The notes beneath the pieces are model-generated. The model did no database searches and was not told the origin of the DNA. It saw only the letters and a program-made list of their open reading frames with translations. Positions 43,901-54,300 of a stretch of 64,000 nucleotides of DNA are shown piece after piece (the stretch's first letter is position 1; the number at the start of each line of letters is the position of its first letter). The translations under genes were made by a program, and so were the position numbers. The stretch comes from Bacteroidetes bacterium 43-16. Its GTDB lineage: Bacteria; Bacteroidota; Bacteroidia; Chitinophagales; Chitinophagaceae. Where the stretch lies: positions 28,794-92,793 of the forward strand of contig MKTB01000010.1 in NCBI GenBank assembly GCA_001897525.1, given 5' to 3'.

Positions 43901-46900
43901 ATCCCCGTTTTCCCGTTCCCAATACCAGGCACTGTTCAGTACGGTATCATTATTATCCCAAAGCCATTGCTCCCAGGCCGTCCACTGGTTATGGGTATAA
44001 GTACCATCCGGCAGGCTGGTTTTATAATTCCGGCCCAGCGCATCATAATACAATTTGGGAGATACACCCTGCATGGCGGCCTGCTCGGCGGTATCGCAAA
44101 GATGGCTATCGCTGAAATAGGGTTCATACTGCATCACGGCATTACCCTTATTATTATAAATGGTCCTACCCGTACCAATCCATGATTTATAACCATTCGT
44201 GATCGTAGGTTCACAGGGCAACTTCTGCATGAGCTCCCGGCCCATAGCATCTGAATAGGTAAACTGCAACAGGGTTTTCACCGGATCGGTATTCAGCGGA
44301 TAATGATGCTGCTCGCGGCCTATCATCGCTACCCCTAGTGGCAGACTGTCGAGGTCATACACACAACGCCAGGTAGCCCCTTGCAGTAAAGCTGCTGCAT
44401 TGGCCTCAGGATCACTCCAGAATGCTTCCTGTAATTGCTGATCGGTCAGCGAGTCGGGATCAAGACCGGAAAGGCTATCCCCCTCCTGCGGGGCGGGCAA
44501 TTCCTTACCTCTTATTGCCATAGCCACCGCAAAGCCGAGTATATCATAACAAGCTTCTGATACATTATCATTCAAATCCTTCATACGCAGCGGCTGCAGC
44601 GTACGCCAGTCATACTCCAGCACCTGGGTCAGATTGGCTTTGGCATCCGATACCAGTTCCGGCAAGAGCCAGTAATCATTCCAGTATTCGATATCGGTAT
44701 ATTTATCCCAGGGATCTCTAAAGCGTTCCGGCGTGTAAAAATTAGTTCCCGGATTTGCATATAGGGCCACTCCCGATGGCAGCCATTGCCTGCCATCGCT
44801 GTCGATATCCACATAACCAGCCTCATCGATCATGATTGGGGTAATCCTTGCACCGAAATACTGGCTGAGCATACCGGGGGTATAAGCAAGGGTATAGCTT
44901 TCATAAGGTATAGCAAGGCTTTCTATAGTACCAGGCAGCAATTTATTATTCACTTCATTATTGTAAAACAAAGCCCGGCTCTGGCTTAACAGTCTCTTTT
45001 TGCCTGCAGCTACCGGAACATTGCTGTAATCCGTTTCTGTGGCATCCCGGAACAATGCATACAATTCCGGCACGGTATATAAAGGGCCATCCGGTGCTGT
45101 AACATTGAGTTCAAAACTCTTTTGCTGAAAAGGAATGCGCAGACGATAAAAAGCCAGGTCATTATCATCTATAGCATCATTTGTAAAAAGACTTTCGGCA
45201 GCGGTGATCTGCATCTTTGCCTGCGCTGTCTTTACTACATCTGGTAAAGAGGAAGGTATCACCTTCCGGGGATAGGCCACTGTAGCCGATTTCTGTACAT
45301 TACCGTACTGGTCTGTTTCCAATACCAGCTCCTGCACGATGCGCGGATCTGATGGATCACGTTCACAGCTATAGACCACGCTTTGCTCCTGAAGGTTCAT
45401 AAAAGAAGCATGCTTACAGGCTTTCCAGCCGGCCTCATCCGAAGGCAGGTCCTGTATATGCTTCACCAGGTAAGCAGTCGCGGTTACTGAATAAGGAATA
45501 GCGGCAATACTGCTGCCATCTGCTGCATATACTTCCTGTCGCAGCGCACTGCCTTTGAGTGCCCGGTAAGCTTCTCTTAATTCCTGTGCATTTAAGCCAT
45601 CGGGCAGCGACACTATTTGTGTCCAGTCGTCCCAGCCGTCAAAATGAACATATTCCTGTTTAAAAGTATCGGTAAGCGATTGTGCCCTTATCCATGCCCC
45701 CGTATGGTACCAGGTCTTCGTCAGCACAGGATGCTGGTACAAGCCATCCAGTTCTTCATTGTCGCCCCTTATAGATACGGTATCTGTATCTATGGTTTCC
45801 ACGTAACCGAATCCTCGAAATTCTCTTTCTTCATGATCATAATAACCATGCCGGTAGCGGTACTCCTGCGCAAAGCGGCTGCGGCTCACGAGGTCATAAG
45901 TAGTTACTTTCTGCACGCAGTGTACGGGGAAAGGTAGCCGGGTAGCCCAGCGAATGCCTTTCAGCTTGTCTTCCAGGTAATATTGTACGGAGCTTTTGTA
46001 TTGCAGCCAGACGCTTTTCCCGGAGCCATTATAGTATTTCTGTAAAAGATGGGGTTTATGCCCGCCCATCAGGTCGATGTATTGCAGTGGTGCACCGGCA
46101 TGATGTGGCAAAGGGGAACTCCATACCAGGCAGGCCGTACCATTGCCCAGGAAATCGACAACGGCCAGTTTGCTGTAAGCATCTGTTCCCGGCAAAGGAT
46201 TAATGTCGAAACCTTCGGCAAAAGCATTGCCGGAGCGGTTGATCCAGGCGGTACATTTATTCTTCCCGGTGTAGATAAGATCCGCGGCACCTGTACCGCT
46301 GATATCGGCCAGTGCGAGGTATTGCGGGTTAAACAGTTCGGGTGCATCAAAGTAAGGAGCACCCTGCATCCCTACTTTAGCGCCAAAACGTCCATAACCC
46401 ATATTAGGCCAGTAGCAGACTTCTCCATTGCGTATCCTTACCAGGTCGGTCATGCCATCACCGTTCATATCGGCGAGGAAGATACTTTGCACGGCATCTC
46501 GCAGCAATAATACCGGCCCTTTTTCTTCATCATTAAAAACGGCTGCATTACCCCCGAAGTCAAAGCCTTTTTTCCCTTCGTTTTCCCACCAGCTCCAGGC
46601 GCGGTCTTCGGTCAGTAGTACATCTGCACGACCATCGCCGTTCAGGTCCAGCATTTGGGTGAAGGGACTGTTCCAGTCTATATTGACCCGGTCTTTAAAA
46701 GCGCGGAAGGGCAGCCATTTGTTTTCATATTGTGTAAAAGCATCCTGCCCATCCAATTCCCAAAATCCTTTGGCAACGGCACTGTCTACCACCTGTCTTC
46801 TCCCATCTCCGTCGAGGTCCTGCCACTGCAGTTGCTGGCCCATCCCGGCAAAGGAGGGCTTTTCTGCGATAAGTTTAGGTCCTGCAAAATGTCCCTTGCC

Positions 46901-48301
46901 CAGGTTGTTTTTATAAAACCAGCCCTTACCCTGCTCTGTGAAAATACCACTGATGCCCTCCCCTTCGAAGTCCATCCACTGATAAGGGCCGCTGAGTCCC
47001 TGCGTAGCTCCGCTAAAGTTTTCTTCCGTCACTTTAGTGATCCTTGTGTTCCAGTTTAGTTTGCTGTATTTCAGCTTCATGGCCGGCAGGGAACGGGAAC
47101 TATAGCTTCCTGATCCTTCCAGCCGGTAAGCGCTCATCCGGGCCTGTATGATGTAATCGGTCTCTACTGCTGCTGTTGCTGCATCTGCTTCGTATTGCAG
47201 GTCGAGACTTCTGACCAGGGTGGGATTACCTGCATTGAGTTCCTCAAAATGATGGAACATCAATACACTGTGGCACTTCCTGTAGGTACGGATCTCGAAA
47301 CCTGCATGGAAGTCGGAAAAAGCATCCTGGCGGAAGGCCCAGGGCCCTTGTTCGGTATAGCTTTGCTGGCCATGTTCTCCATAATCCAGCACGGCTTCAA
47401 ACAACCATTCGGTATCGGGCAGTTCCGGGAACAGCACATCGCTTTCACCGGGTTTGATGAAATACGGGGTACGGTTGCCATAATACACCCTTTTCAGGTA
47501 GGTATTGGCAATAGCCTGCAGGCCGTTTTTGCGGTTCTTCTCATAGATCACATCGGGCACCGCTGCGGTATCTTCTGCTTTATATTCATATAGCTGCACA
47601 TTGCCTTTATGGTCGATGGTTATATCGGGCAACCATTTAAAAATACGATGTGCCTGTTCCGGGTCCGTTATCCGGGAAGCTACAGAGAGGCCGTAATAAG
47701 TGGTGATGTTTTCTTTTGTCGTCACGCGCCACCAGCCTTCGGGATCGTTGTCCCGGGTGATGAACTCTATACGGGCAAACAGGCCTTCGATACGCGGCCG
47801 GTATCTTTTAATGGTATAACCGTTTTTATGGAGTATTACACGCTGACCGGATGCCACATCCAATACAGGTATCAGGTCTTCTGCACCTGCGAGCAGGAAA
47901 ATATCACTTTCCTGCGCATCATCATAAAGAGGTAGCTTGCGGTCTGTTTTTCTCTGGATAGCGGGTAGCGAAAGCCCCCAGCCCAGCCCGAACTCGCTAT
48001 TGCCGCTACCGCTGTTATAGCTCACGGACAAAGCAGGGGTAAAGCCGCCACGCCCGGGTGTAAGCGGTAGCGGGATGCTTAATCCCGCTGTTCCGTTTAC
48101 TGCATTGACGCTAAACTTTTCATCTATTCCTTTGATCGCACCACCGCCTTTGGGCATACTGACAGAGGGTGCCGCACTTTTATAATAAGGGCTGTCTTCA
48201 CTGCCGCTGTTTTGTTGCGGCTGCATACTATATTGAGACAAGGCATAAGGAGCGGCTTGCTGTCCTTTTCCTCCGGGTTGGTTTTGCTGTTGATCTGCCA
48301 T
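40973..48301 (-). CDS. Tc toxin component TcB-TcC fusion (SpvB / Rhs core / variable tip)
   Basis: 2442 residues, close to the sum of separate TcB (about 1470) and TcC (about 960). After a Gln-rich start comes the SpvB domain (about 50-330: KFSVNAVNGTAGLSIPLPLTPGRGGFTPALSVSYNSGSG). FG-GAP/VCBS repeats follow near 550-700 (DLNGDGRADVLL, DMNGDGMTDLVRI), then the TcB middle region. Rhs/YD repeats cover about 1600-2060. The Rhs-associated core is at about 2060-2125, from RYRYTGKERDEESGLYYHGARYY to YNDPSGM, the self-cleavage region of TcC. The last about 318 residues are an unrecognised tip. In the family, the cocoon encloses the cleaved tip and docks on the TcA pore to deliver it into a target cell. 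No signal peptide. It starts 32 bp after the TcA stop. Confidence 0.95.
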   Translation of the reverse strand: MADQQQNQPGGKGQQAAPYALSQYSMQPQQNSGSEDSPYYKSAAPSVSMPKGGGAIKGIDEKFSVNAVNGTAGLSIPLPLTPGRGGFTPALSVSYNSGSGNSEFGLGWGLSLPAIQRKTDRKLPLYDDAQESDIFLLAGAEDLIPVLDVASGQRVILHKNGYTIKRYRPRIEGLFARIEFITRDNDPEGWWRVTTKENITTYYGLSVASRITDPEQAHRIFKWLPDITIDHKGNVQLYEYKAEDTAAVPDVIYEKNRKNGLQAIANTYLKRVYYGNRTPYFIKPGESDVLFPELPDTEWLFEAVLDYGEHGQQSYTEQGPWAFRQDAFSDFHAGFEIRTYRKCHSVLMFHHFEELNAGNPTLVRSLDLQYEADAATAAVETDYIIQARMSAYRLEGSGSYSSRSLPAMKLKYSKLNWNTRITKVTEENFSGATQGLSGPYQWMDFEGEGISGIFTEQGKGWFYKNNLGKGHFAGPKLIAEKPSFAGMGQQLQWQDLDGDGRRQVVDSAVAKGFWELDGQDAFTQYENKWLPFRAFKDRVNIDWNSPFTQMLDLNGDGRADVLLTEDRAWSWWENEGKKGFDFGGNAAVFNDEEKGPVLLLRDAVQSIFLADMNGDGMTDLVRIRNGEVCYWPNMGYGRFGAKVGMQGAPYFDAPELFNPQYLALADISGTGAADLIYTGKNKCTAWINRSGNAFAEGFDINPLPGTDAYSKLAVVDFLGNGTACLVWSSPLPHHAGAPLQYIDLMGGHKPHLLQKYYNGSGKSVWLQYKSSVQYYLEDKLKGIRWATRLPFPVHCVQKVTTYDLVSRSRFAQEYRYRHGYYDHEEREFRGFGYVETIDTDTVSIRGDNEELDGLYQHPVLTKTWYHTGAWIRAQSLTDTFKQEYVHFDGWDDWTQIVSLPDGLNAQELREAYRALKGSALRQEVYAADGSSIAAIPYSVTATAYLVKHIQDLPSDEAGWKACKHASFMNLQEQSVVYSCERDPSDPRIVQELVLETDQYGNVQKSATVAYPRKVIPSSLPDVVKTAQAKMQITAAESLFTNDAIDDNDLAFYRLRIPFQQKSFELNVTAPDGPLYTVPELYALFRDATETDYSNVPVAAGKKRLLSQSRALFYNNEVNNKLLPGTIESLAIPYESYTLAYTPGMLSQYFGARITPIMIDEAGYVDIDSDGRQWLPSGVALYANPGTNFYTPERFRDPWDKYTDIEYWNDYWLLPELVSDAKANLTQVLEYDWRTLQPLRMKDLNDNVSEACYDILGFAVAMAIRGKELPAPQEGDSLSGLDPDSLTDQQLQEAFWSDPEANAAALLQGATWRCVYDLDSLPLGVAMIGREQHHYPLNTDPVKTLLQFTYSDAMGRELMQKLPCEPTITNGYKSWIGTGRTIYNNKGNAVMQYEPYFSDSHLCDTAEQAAMQGVSPKLYYDALGRNYKTSLPDGTYTHNQWTAWEQWLWDNNDTVLNSAWYWERENGDMGPEEQDAAEKAAVHANTPTRVHTDTLGRGFYTIQYLNPLTDVTLSTVEGYEVLDIQGNRMAVVDGRNALLNNPVICLAYRYNMLQAPCRQVSVDTGTQYTFLDVAGQPLCAWDAEDKLTRILYDELRRPLQSITEGSILALYVYGEGESDDKGRNLRGQVFQTFDGAGKQWVKKYDFKGNPLQSNVQLLENPMLTDVDWAGSPVLNAEVFTSSTEYDALNRPVVATDPGGNVNEYFYDKGGVLKTVKLNSITYLQDLHYDAKGQRQAIWYGNNTKTSYTYDVLTFRLKRLLTVKLNTNEILQDLHYWYDPVGNITQVQDEAQQTLFFNNSVVSPTQLFTYDALYRLIEASGRELLGTATFGATDNWNDAAWKTSHKGDGSAVQEYTQKYKYDNVGNLLELRHMAYAGEYTRTYNIDTVSNRLLSTTVGADTYVYTHDVRGNMTEMPQLDIMNWSRSNELDRIEKGTMKGYYQYSGGQRLRKYVDKDSIYEERIYLGSFELYRKFDSAGALTIERQTVHISDDTGRIAMYEQLLYESQPDEEDFADELTRYIYSNHLQSASLELDDQAEIISYEEYHPYGTTSYQAMNALIKATAKRYRYTGKERDEESGLYYHGARYYIPWLCRWSASDPLESEYAGMSPYNYSFNNPIVYNDPSGMSGEKPGLWLESFSASENKRNLTWVNGAQTYEQAIRNFPLSDGFDFTGNIYERIAFNNGEGTVYGLSNGETIEPSNNYYFGPIRNMAKDAAVYTFDAYTEFKVKSIMERNKASGIKVDNFGKVRQSPRMYKDTYTRTLLGKDLFIDQGGASSRGKWTTRLSEWQDPFSNYMTPNATKWSKAKIFGEFLGIFADAYSLGEVAKGGSPLTLLPVPVEIIVNPMVEKIEKAHFEVKLNSSINDVKRWISDRNNNNKNPYYSFYQQLKFVYTSDEQVNILNKGQLNVSNSYFSSPNESTTKATLIQVQGDNFSIIKTYDYKQ

Positions 48302-48333
48302 AAGGTTGTTCTATTACAGGTTCAATAATCTTT

Positions 48334-51300
48334 TTATCCAAGCTTATAATTTAAGATGAAGTACAGGTCTGTAAGCTCCTCTTCCATAATAGCTACCGGT
48401 GTACCGCTCACATCTTTATACAGGATAAAGCTGAAGGCCTCTTCGGTATCCTCAGGAGCAAGATTGATATTTACAGCAATATCATTATCCAGCTCAATAA
48501 CGGTATTTTCCATCAGGAGTTTGTACACGCCAGCTTGTTTTGGCCTCAGTTTGAAGTTAACCGAACTGATCCGGATCTCTTTGTCTTTGGCATATTGCGG
48601 GAACATGCTGCGCTTCAACAGGAGGTTCATTTCCCTTCCTGCCGCTGCAGTCGCCGGAAGGTCTACGAGCTTACTGAAGCCTGTATACCATTCATTACTG
48701 AACTCGTGCCTTAGGCTGAAATATCTTGGCAACATAATACCGGTAGACAATGAACTCAGCTGCGCATTTAAGGCTGCAACGGTCGGGCTTATTTTAGCAT
48801 CGCTGTTTCTAGCAGTATAGTTAACATGAATGATCACGTCGCTGATACCCTCATAATCCAGCTGGCGCAGTCCGGCATCTTCCATCATGTTCAAACGCCA
48901 GGAGGAAATCACGCCTGCGTTTTCAAAAGGCATATATCGTTCATCGCGGAAGTTCAGTTCAAACATACCGGCATCGTTCTGCCCGGTGCTGGTAGCGATC
49001 GCATTGCTGGCTATCTTCATGGTTTCCCCGGCATCAGAAGCTAAAGCGGTCTTCATGATTGTATTTGAAGTCATCTGCAATGTAGCGGCAATTGTTGTGT
49101 AAGGTCCGGCCACACAAGGGATACTGATGGAAACTGATTTTATTTTTCTCAGGTAGTGTCCCGGGAAATCAAGGTCAAACCAGATCTTATCGAGATTGAA
49201 TATGCAGGATCCGTTTTTCTTCAGGCTGAGTAAGGCTGCAGGATCAATCATTGCGAGGGAGAAGCTTTTGCTTAATTCCAGTTCTCTGCGATTGCTGTCT
49301 ATATAGCCGGACTCCATTTTACGTAAATCAAACTGCAGTTTATCTCCGCTCAATAATCCTTTGCGCAAGCTATCCCAGTAGCCAAACTTGATAAAGCCTC
49401 CTATCGGGGCCTGTACGGCAGGCAGTTCATTATTGAAGCACTCTTCTGTACGTTTAGCTAGGTCATAGGCTAACTGGTAGCTCTGGAAATAAGTAGCCGC
49501 TACCTGGCTGCTCATCCAGGAGTAAAGTTCTTTATTGGTAAACTTACTCCGCATATAGTTATCCGTTTCGGTGGTCTGTTCTACTTGCAATTCCTGGTTG
49601 GATAATTCTTTACGGGCAATATCCAGCCTGATCTCTGCGGCCAGCAGCTGGCGGTCTACCTGCTCCAGGTCTTTAGCAGCAGTATCTGCCTGGAAGGTCC
49701 AGTCATCTCTCCGGCGTTCATAGCCACCAAGAGTAGCTGCCATTGAACCTTTTGCATTATTGATCACAGAGGCAACTGTCAATCCAGCATTAATAGCGTT
49801 TGTAGCACGAGATAACTGATCCCCACCAAAGCTTGCGCCTATTGCCATCGGCCCCTGCCCATGAAATTGTGGTATGAGTGCTAGTGCGCTAATCGTTCCA
49901 AACATTCCTGACTGAATAGCCTGAAGCACCAATCCTGTCTGAATGGATTGTAGGTGTTTTTGTTCACTAGGGTTCATAAAGGCGCGCGAGGTGTAGTACT
50001 GGTGCCTGATCTCTATACTTTCTTTGGTCAGTCTTAAAGCCTCCAGGTTTTCCTCTGCTTCACGCACCTGCTGTTCGCGGATAGCGCGGATACGCTCAAG
50101 CATTTTGAGTTCATGACCGGAACGTAATAATGCCAGTTCTTCTCCGTCCTTTTTCTCCAGTGCGCTTAATAAAGCACCTCCCAAAACTTTCACGTCATTA
50201 CAGACTTCATTGGCTTTTTGTAACATATAGGCAAAACGATAGTGTGGCAAGGTTGCTATAGAAACGGAGTTCAATACGCTATTAATGTCTATCCCCATAG
50301 CCGTAGCCCTTACCAGCAATGCCGGATCGATCGGCGGTTCAAATAAAGGCAGCTGGCGCACTGTACCTTCAATATTCATGCAGTTGCGTATTTTAAATAA
50401 ACGATCGGCCAATGTATCCCAGTAGCTCATCAGTTTATCATTCTTGGGCAGGCAGAAGTAGAACATCTTCCCGTAGATTGGCGCACCGGTACTGGTGGTG
50501 CCGGTAGGTGTCGCAGTATTGGGTGAGAAGAATGCTTCTATATTGACCATTGCATTAGATAAGGCATCTAATCCGCCGCCGGTGCTCAATTCATTAAAGG
50601 TCATTGAGACTGTTTTTGCCCTTGGAGGTATTTCTTTAGGTCGCTCTCCCAGCAAGTTGTTGGCCAGGATATAAAGCTGGGTGGCTTCATTGATGGATTC
50701 TATGGTATCTCTGCGGAACAACTGATCTCCCCATGCGATGAGGTTATCCAGGTATTTCATCAATACATTTTTCATATAGGCCAAAACACGCATCCTGGCT
50801 ATAAGGTGGGGATTAAAAGGGTTTTGCTCCCATTGGGTCACCTGTGCTACTGCTGCACCTACCCCGTTATTAATCGCCGTAAGCAAATCTGTAAGGGTTT
50901 GTACCTGCGGTGTTGCTATCTCATAGAAAGGATAGAACTTCCAGAACCTTTCAATACCTACGCTATAGGCACCATTTGCATTGGTATTGCTGGTAGGATC
51001 GAAAATGTAATGGTACCATTTCTGGGCCTGCTCAAATTGCTGGTTATCGCTCAATCTCTGGGCAATCAGCATAGGGGTATGGAAGAATATCTCCCAGTTG
51101 TAGATGCTGTAGGCATCCCCGGCTTTGAACTGTACATTATTCTGTGGATAGGCCTTCAATACAAGGGGCGTAGGTTTATAATTCCCTTCGAAATTCATGG
51201 TATTGATCTGGCGTTGATTTTCTATACGCAGCAGACCGGGAATGCCGTCCTTATTCAGCGCTTTAATAAATCCATATATCTGCGGATGATAGAAGGTATG

Positions 51301-54300
51301 GAAACGATACCCACCAGTCAGGAGCAGACCTGCTAAAGCATTGCCTGAAAGAGAATATGAAGGACTGCTTACGCTCCCCGACAAGGAGGACATGGCGGCA
51401 GTTGGTGCCGCTCCGGTATAGGCTACTGCGGTATACTCCGCTACCTTACCAAATGAAATAGAAGCCGTCTTGCTAATGTCGGTCGTTACCAGGTTCAGGT
51501 CTTCCCACCTGGCGAAATAAGTATTTTTATCATCGTCAAACAGGAACTCGCTCAACATCGGGTTATGGAAATGATAATGGGGATCTCCGTTGATGCTTGC
51601 CCTGGCAGCTACACTAAACGGTCCGTTATTCGTAGCATCTAAAATCGAGTTATTATTTCCCCTGACTATACCGGGATTGTTTTCTACTTTGAAGGTAGAG
51701 AAACTAAAATACTGGTTGGGCACTGTACTCGTGGGACTAAAGCTCGTATTATCCCTGCGGAGTTTGCCATCTCCAAAGGGGTCTTCCACAAATTTCATTC
51801 TGTTTAAACGGGTACCCGTAGGTGATAACAACTGGTAGCCTTTTTCTCCATCTCTCAGGACATAAGGATCTTTACTGTTGTCTCCACGCCAAAAGAAGGA
51901 GTGAATACCTGTAGCCGTTTCATCAAGGCCCGGGGAGAACATGATACTAAAGTTGATCCCGGCGCTTTCATTCCCTGTATTTTCAAAAGTATGGAAGAAA
52001 TATACCCTATTCCGGAACAGCTCATCCATTTTAATATCTCCCCTGTTATTGAGCCAGGACATGATTTTCTGTGCATTAACAGTATTGCTGTAAGAGTTTA
52101 ATCCAATCTGGTTCAGTACGACTTTTGAAAGATCAAAAGTCATGGTATCTTTAGACATTTCTGAAGCAAGCCATTTATGATCTTTATATTGGCTCCAGTT
52201 AAGCGTAATGTCTATATTACTAAAAGCATCAGAAATATCAGCCGGTGCAATCCTTACTGTATTATAATCTCTCATCCCCGGCTTATTGTCAATAATGTCT
52301 AACCATTCTGATAAGCCTGTAGAAAACTTCATGTCTTTCTTCTTATCTGCAATAGCCTCATCACTAAGCCGTTTAAATCTAAATGTCAGCCAGAACAAAT
52401 ATAATTTACGGTTCCAGATCACGGGTATCACGTGATCGCTTTTAATATCTGCATTTACTTTCTCCCAAGGAGTCCATTCTTTATTTTCAAGGATACGGTA
52501 AAAATAACGGTGTGGCAGTACCGAGGTGCGTGCAATCACGTGCGTACGATCTATAATCACTTTACCGCTGCTGTCTTTTTCAATCTGGTGATAAGCGGAT
52601 ACAGGGTCCAGGCGGCCCACTTCTTCTACCTGCTCCAGGTAGGCACGGAATGCATCTTCTACTTTATCATCTTTTACCTCATCCTGCAACAACTGGGTTT
52701 CCAGTTCACGGAAGAATGGGGTTTTATTATCTCTCAGCTCTGGCTCTATCCAGTTTTCGGGATACAGGAATATCTTACGGTTGGCTTCCCATACGCGGTA
52801 CCATTTGCGCCAGCTCCGCCATTGTGCAATCAGGTCCGGGCGGATACTGATATGATTGGTAGGGATACCATTAACGTTTTCCAGGTTCAATATTGTACGG
52901 TCCATGTATAACTGCACACTACTGATCCCTTGCTTAATCCTTGAGGTCTTCATGCAGGGCTGCATTTCAACATCTATCAGGTAATAGGCAAATAACCCGT
53001 TTTCATTGGTCCAGCGCATCTGGCTGGCTACCGGGTCACCTGCATCGGGCCGCACTACAAGGTAGGCCACCATCGCCAGGCGCTGCCGCTCTCTCAGGGT
53101 ATCTTGTAAGGGTTTAGCCACTTTGCTCCATTCCACATCAGAGTGTTTAGACTTGGCTGCTTTCCTGATATTGCCGGAATCAACCATTTGCACATCTGTC
53201 TCCAGGGCATTATAAGTCAAAGCGGTTGTGAGGCCAATCCTTGTAACGGAACTCATCAGTTCAAACAATTGTAATAGCAGGGCTCCTTTCCTGAAATCGT
53301 TATTAGCTGTAATATCAGAATAGCTTGTATTCAATTTACCCGTAGTGCTATTATTCCCGGTCAGGAACTCCAGGTCTTCTGTTGTCCATTCTGTTCTTTG
53401 TAAAACCAATTGCTGCCAGGTAGCTTTTGAGGAAGTCCCTACAGAAGCGCTCAGGATGTCCAGGTATTCGCTCTCCCGCAGATTGTATATACCTTTTACT
53501 TTTATCCAGTCGTTGAGGCGGAACAATCCTGAAGCCTGTGCCCATGTGGTAGTAGGTGTGGTAATCGGGAGTTGATCTATAGCAATAACATCCAGGATTG
53601 CGGCATTGTCTATAAAGAATTCCAGTTCTGCAACCGAAAGTTTATAACGATTACTCAGGTAAGCCATTTTATGGATACGCCGATAGGCCTTATATAATTC
53701 AGAGAAATTGTATATATCAATAGCCCCATTCTCTTTAATTGGTAGAGGGGTGAATGGATCAGGGCCTGTTGATGGTGGTGGCAACACGGCATTGATAAAT
53801 TCTGTGCGGATCAGCGCATCGATCAAAGGCGTATCGGGAGGTACTAATGTAGTGGTAATATTGATCACATATTTGATCACATGAAAAGCGATATCGTTCT
53901 GCCAGGCAAATTCTGTACTGAATTTTTGCATACAGACATTGTATAAGGCATTCTTAAGATCTTCTGAGACCAATGTACTGCTTTCATTTGCCGTAACCAG
54001 TTTTTTAAGTTCTGCACGCAGGGATTCATAAAACAACTGTATATCCGAGTTCTGCGGGATGAAGACACCTTCTTCATCCTGGTTGGCTACCAGGTAATCC
54101 ATCTCTGGAAGCGTAAATAAGAGGGATTTACTCCGCTCAATAAATGTCTTTTTTGTACTGAGTATATCCAGCAGATCAGCAGGAGTAGCTGCAATAAGAT
54201 CAGGCCCCTGGGTTTCTGATAAGTTGAGTAAACGCAGCAGCTCTTTTATAGACAAACCTGTTCCTTTGGCCAGTTGCACCAGGCCATACACGCGGCTCAA

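Noticed and set aside
40973..48301. Ordinary Rhs/T6SS or wall-associated toxin
   Set aside because: SpvB and TcB regions at the N-terminus and an adjacent TcA gene identify it as the TcB-TcC part of a Tc toxin.
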